The notes below the pieces were generated by a model that did no database searches, had not been told where the DNA came from, and saw only the letters and a program-made list of their open reading frames with translations. This document shows positions 61,521 through 64,000 of a stretch of 64,000 bases of DNA, piece by piece. A program made the translations under genes and the position numbers. Each line of letters starts with the position of its first letter. Position 1 is the stretch's first letter. The stretch comes from Chrysemys picta bellii (lineage: Eukaryota > Chordata > Testudines > Emydidae): assembly GCF_011386835.1 (NCBI RefSeq), contig NC_088796.1, positions 83,597,468-83,661,467 of the forward strand, read 5' to 3'.

Positions 61521-62129
61521 ATGCAGAGCTCATCAGCACAGGTAACCATGCAGTCCGAGAATCGAAAAAGAGCACCAGCATGGACCGTACGGGAGGTACT
61601 GGATCTGATCACTATATGGGGAGAGGATTCCGTGCTAGCAGAACTATGTTCCAAAAGACGAAATGCCAAAACATTTGAAAAAATCTCCAAGGGCATGATG
61701 GAGAGAGGCCACAATAGGGACTCACTACAGTGCCACATGAAAGTTAAGGAGCTCAGACAAGCCTATCAAAAAACAAAGGAGGCAAACGGTCGCTCCGGGT
61801 CAGAGCCGCAGACATGCCGCTTCTACGCTGAGCTGCATGCAATTCTAGGGGGGGGCGCCACCACTACCCCACCTCTGACCGTGGATTCTGAGGTGGGGGT
61901 AAACTCAGCCATACCTGAGGATTCTGCAGACGGGGAAGAGGAGGAGGAGGAGGATGACGACGAGCTTGCGGAGAGCACACAGCACTCCGTTCTCCCCAAC
62001 AGCCAGGATCTTTTTCTCAGCCTGACTGAAGCACCCTCCCAACCCCCAGACAATGAGGCCATGGAAGGGACCTCCACTGAGTGTACCTTTGTAAACATAA
62101 AACATGGTTTAAAAGCAAGCATTTTTTAA
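61521..62129 (+). CDS. Myb/SANT-like (trihelix-type) DNA-binding protein of a Harbinger transposon
   Basis: An uninterrupted 202-codon frame from ATG at 61521 to TAA at 62127. Residues about 16-105 form a Myb/SANT-like domain: a basic start (RKR at 15-17), the helix-core Trp21 and Trp33 spaced 12 residues apart, a basic third-helix region with KVKELRQAYQKTK, and a following FYAEL motif. An acidic run (EEEEEEDDDE) lies near residues 136-147, followed by a Ser/Pro-rich tail. In Harbinger transposons such a protein binds the transposon ends and brings the nuclease to the nucleus. Similar domains occur in host genes such as NAIF1 and MSANTD family members. The gene lies inside the transposon and is not disrupted, although the copy is nested and decayed elsewhere, so current expression is uncertain. 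An in-frame GTG six bases earlier is less likely as the start. Confidence 0.72.
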   Translation: MQSSSAQVTMQSENRKRAPAWTVREVLDLITIWGEDSVLAELCSKRRNAKTFEKISKGMMERGHNRDSLQCHMKVKELRQAYQKTKEANGRSGSEPQTCRFYAELHAILGGGATTTPPLTVDSEVGVNSAIPEDSADGEEEEEEDDDELAESTQHSVLPNSQDLFLSLTEAPSQPPDNEAMEGTSTECTFVNIKHGLKASIF

Positions 62130-62176
62130 TGATTAATTTGCCCTGAGGACTTGGGATGCATTCGCGGCCAGTGCAG

Positions 62177-62752
62177 CTACTGGAAAAGTCTGCGAACATG
62201 TCTGGGGATGGAGCGGAAATCCTCCAGGGACATCTCCATGAAGCTCTCCTGGAGGTACTCCAAAAGCCTTGCCACAAGGTTTCTGGGCAGTGCAGCCTTA
62301 TTCCGTCCTCCATGGTAGGACACTTGACCACACCATGCTAGTAGCAAGTAATCTGGTATCATTGCATGACAAAGCCTGGCAGCGTTTCGCAGCCACTGGG
62401 AATCGTCCCATACCTGCAACACTATGCGGTCCCACCAGTCTGTGCTTGTTTCCTGGGCCCAGAATCGGCGTTCCACGGATAGAACCTGCCCCATTAACAG
62501 CATGATCTCCAAGAGCCGGGGCCCACGGTTTGATAGAATTCCATGTCCATGTCCTCATCACTCTCGTCGCCGCGCTGTAGTCGCTGCCTCCTCCTTGCCT
62601 GATTTTGCAGGTTCTGGTTCAGCATAAACCGCAAGATAACATGTGAGGTGTTTACAATGTTCATGACTGCTATCTTGAGCTGAGCGGGTTCCATGCTTGC
62701 CGTGGTATGGCGTCTGCACTGCTCACCCAGGAAAAAGGCACAAAATGGTTGT
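62177..62752 (-). pseudogene. Broken second Harbinger gene (probable transposase N-terminal part)
   Basis: On the minus strand one frame runs from 62752 with an internal Met at 62694 (MEPAQLKIAV) to about 62500, and a second frame continues to 62177, so a single frameshift near 62500-62512 separates two parts of one gene. Visible features are a basic stretch (RRRQRLQRG), an acidic stretch (DESDEDMDME) and a Trp-rich segment (DWWDRIVLQVWDD) that I associate with the N-terminal region of vertebrate Harbinger nuclease proteins. The catalytic DDE region is not seen. The part after the Trp-rich segment is not recognised. The link to the transposase is an inference from the two-gene plan and from family memory. 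Confidence 0.5.
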
Positions 62753-62753
62753 C

Positions 62754-63183
62754 TCATAGACTCATAGACTTCAAGGTCAGAAGGGACCATTATGATCATC
62801 TAGTCTGACCCCCCGCATGATGCAGGCCACAAAAGCTGACCCAACCCCTTTCCCTTGACTCTGCTGTTGAAGTCCCCAAATTCTGTGATTTAAAGACTTC
62901 AAGTTGCAGAGAATCCTCCAGCTAGCGACCCCTGCCCCATGCTGTGGAGGAAGGCGAAAAACCTCCAGGGCCTCTGCCAACCTACCCTGGAGGAAAATTC
63001 CTTCCCGACCCCAAATATGGCGATCAGTAGAACCCCGAGCATGTAGGCAAGACTCTCCAGCCAGACCCTCATTGGCCATTGATACTATTTACCAGCGATG
63101 GCACACTGTTGATTTGACTTAAATCACGTTATCCCATTAAACCATTCCCTCCATAAACTTATCTAGCTTAATCTTAAAGCCCG
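62754..63183 (-). mobile_element. CR1 fragment inserted in the Harbinger element
   Basis: Begins with the CR1 3' tail repeat in inverse orientation (CTCATAGACTCATAGACTTC) followed by GGTCAGAAGGGACCATTATG and ATCTAGTCTGACC, and ends near CTTATCTAGCTTAATC. Only the 3' untranslated part is present, typical of 5' truncation. Its near-copy in the host CR1 (59712-60200) is clearly more diverged, in agreement with a younger age. It interrupts the region upstream of the antisense gene. Confidence 0.85.
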
Positions 63184-64000
63184 CCATTGCTTTCCCGGAA
63201 AGAGGGGGAGGATGTACCCAGAACCACCCGCGACAATGTTTTTGGCCCCATCAGGCATTGGGATCTCAACCCAGAATTCCAATGGGCAGAGGAGACTGCA
63301 GGAACTATGAGATAGCAATGGGTTAGCTACCCACAGTGCAACGCTCCGGAAATCGACGCTAGCCCCGGTACGTGGACGCACACCGCTGAATTAATGTGCT
63401 TAGTGTGGCCGCATACATTCAACTTTATACAATCTGTTGTCAAAAATCGAATTCTGTAAATTCGGATTAATCCCATAGTGTAGACATACCCTTTGAGTCT
63501 CTTCTGATAAAACAGGTTTTCCATTCCTTTTAGATCATCCTAGAAGCCCTTCTCTGCACTCCAGTTTGAATTCATCTTTCATAAATATGGGAGGAGACCA
63601 GAAATGCACACAATACTCCAGATGAGGTTTCAACAGTGCCTTGTATAATGTTACTAACACTTCCCTGTCTCTACTGGAAATACCTTACCTGATACATCCT
63701 AGAATTGCATTAGCCTTTTCCACAGCCACATCACATTGACAGCTCATAGGTCAACCAATACACTCAGCTCTTTCTCCTCCGCTGTCACTTCCAACTGATA
63801 AGTCCCCAGCTTATAGCAAACATTCCTCTTGTTAGTGCCTAAATGCATGACCTTTCACTTTTCACTATTAAATACCATCCCATTTCTATTACTCCAGTTT
63901 ACAAGGTCATCCAGATCTTTTTGTATGGTATTCTGGTCCTCCTCCATATTGGCAATACCTCCCAACTTTGTGTCATCTGCAAATTTTATTAGCACACTCC

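Larger units (their letters stand above)
61167..63491. mobile_element. PIF/Harbinger-type transposon with two genes, inserted in CR1
   Basis: Starts GGCCTGGTCTACACTA and ends TAGTGTAGACATACCC, imperfect inverted ends of 16 bp. TTT flanks it on both sides (61164-61166 and 63492-63494). The uninterrupted CR1 target reads CTCTTTGAG, so the duplication is 3 bp, as for PIF/Harbinger elements, although their usual target is TWA. It carries a plus-strand Myb/SANT-like gene and a broken minus-strand gene, the two-gene plan of Harbinger transposons. No DDE nuclease core is recognisable, so it is probably non-autonomous now. A second CR1 has inserted at about 62754-63183. Confidence 0.8.
59712..64000 (-). 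mobile_element. CR1 LINE split by two DNA transposons; runs off the window
   Basis: CR1 sequence in inverse orientation occupies 59712-60451, the short piece 61148-61166, and 63495-64000. The left end shows the CR1 3' region (TCAGAAGGGACCATCATGAT, ATCTAGTCTGACC). The right part belongs to the C-terminal reverse-transcriptase region, with GTCATCTGCAAATTTTATTA at its edge encoding the sequence around the FADD box. Removing the two insertions and one copy of each duplication restores a continuous CR1, proving that it is the oldest layer. The 5' end lies beyond the window. Confidence 0.9.

Noticed and set aside
1..64000. CRISPR arrays, operons, tRNA or rRNA genes
   Set aside because: No regularly spaced identical repeats, no bacterial gene organisation, and no cloverleaf or rRNA sequence was recognised. 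The tandem repeats present are microsatellites or transposon-internal units.

Overview
This window is vertebrate nuclear DNA, most likely from a turtle; a crocodilian is not excluded. The evidence is an intron-bearing vertebrate stress-response gene in a CpG island, set in a long gene-poor region filled with repeats typical of sauropsid genomes. These are CR1 LINEs, a Penelope-like element with a GIY-YIG domain, many hAT and Harbinger-type DNA transposons with their MITEs, a Ty3/Gypsy remnant and a solo LTR. The species call rests on the repeat mix and was not tested by a search.

Only one ordinary cellular gene is visible: GADD45G on the minus strand, with four coding exons between 46956 and 48077. 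It encodes 159 residues, with GT/AG splice sites, a TATA box, a CCAAT box, a CpG island and a polyadenylation signal. The roughly 46 kb to its left and 16 kb to its right hold no other recognisable cellular gene. The long open frames elsewhere lie in GC-rich transposons or are decayed transposon genes.

Layout. 1-8.5 kb: hAT elements (191-482, 828-2119, 6668-7773), partly nested in Harbinger-like MITEs, plus a solo LTR (5706-6347). 10-13 kb: a Penelope-like fold-back and a broken Ty3/Gypsy element. 13.6-27.2 kb: hAT and Harbinger MITEs, including four side by side at 23.96-25.23 kb, and two Penelope-like pieces. 27.9-35.6 kb: a polypurine tract and mostly plain sequence. 35.6-42.2 kb: a compound hAT element, a Penelope-like element with inverted arms, and a 5'-truncated CR1. 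46.3-48.3 kb: GADD45G. 50.2-50.6 kb: a 464-bp palindrome with two 221-bp arms that appear identical. 53.5-53.8 kb: a palindromic hAT element. 54.8 and 56.7 kb: an 87-bp segment present twice. 59.7-64 kb: a CR1 split by a hAT element and by a 2.3-kb Harbinger element, the latter carrying an intact Myb/SANT-like gene and hit by a second CR1.

The strongest candidates for something new are the 50.2-kb palindrome, the Harbinger element with its intact DNA-binding gene and broken antisense partner gene, and the compound hAT element with two left ends that carries promoter-like sequence.
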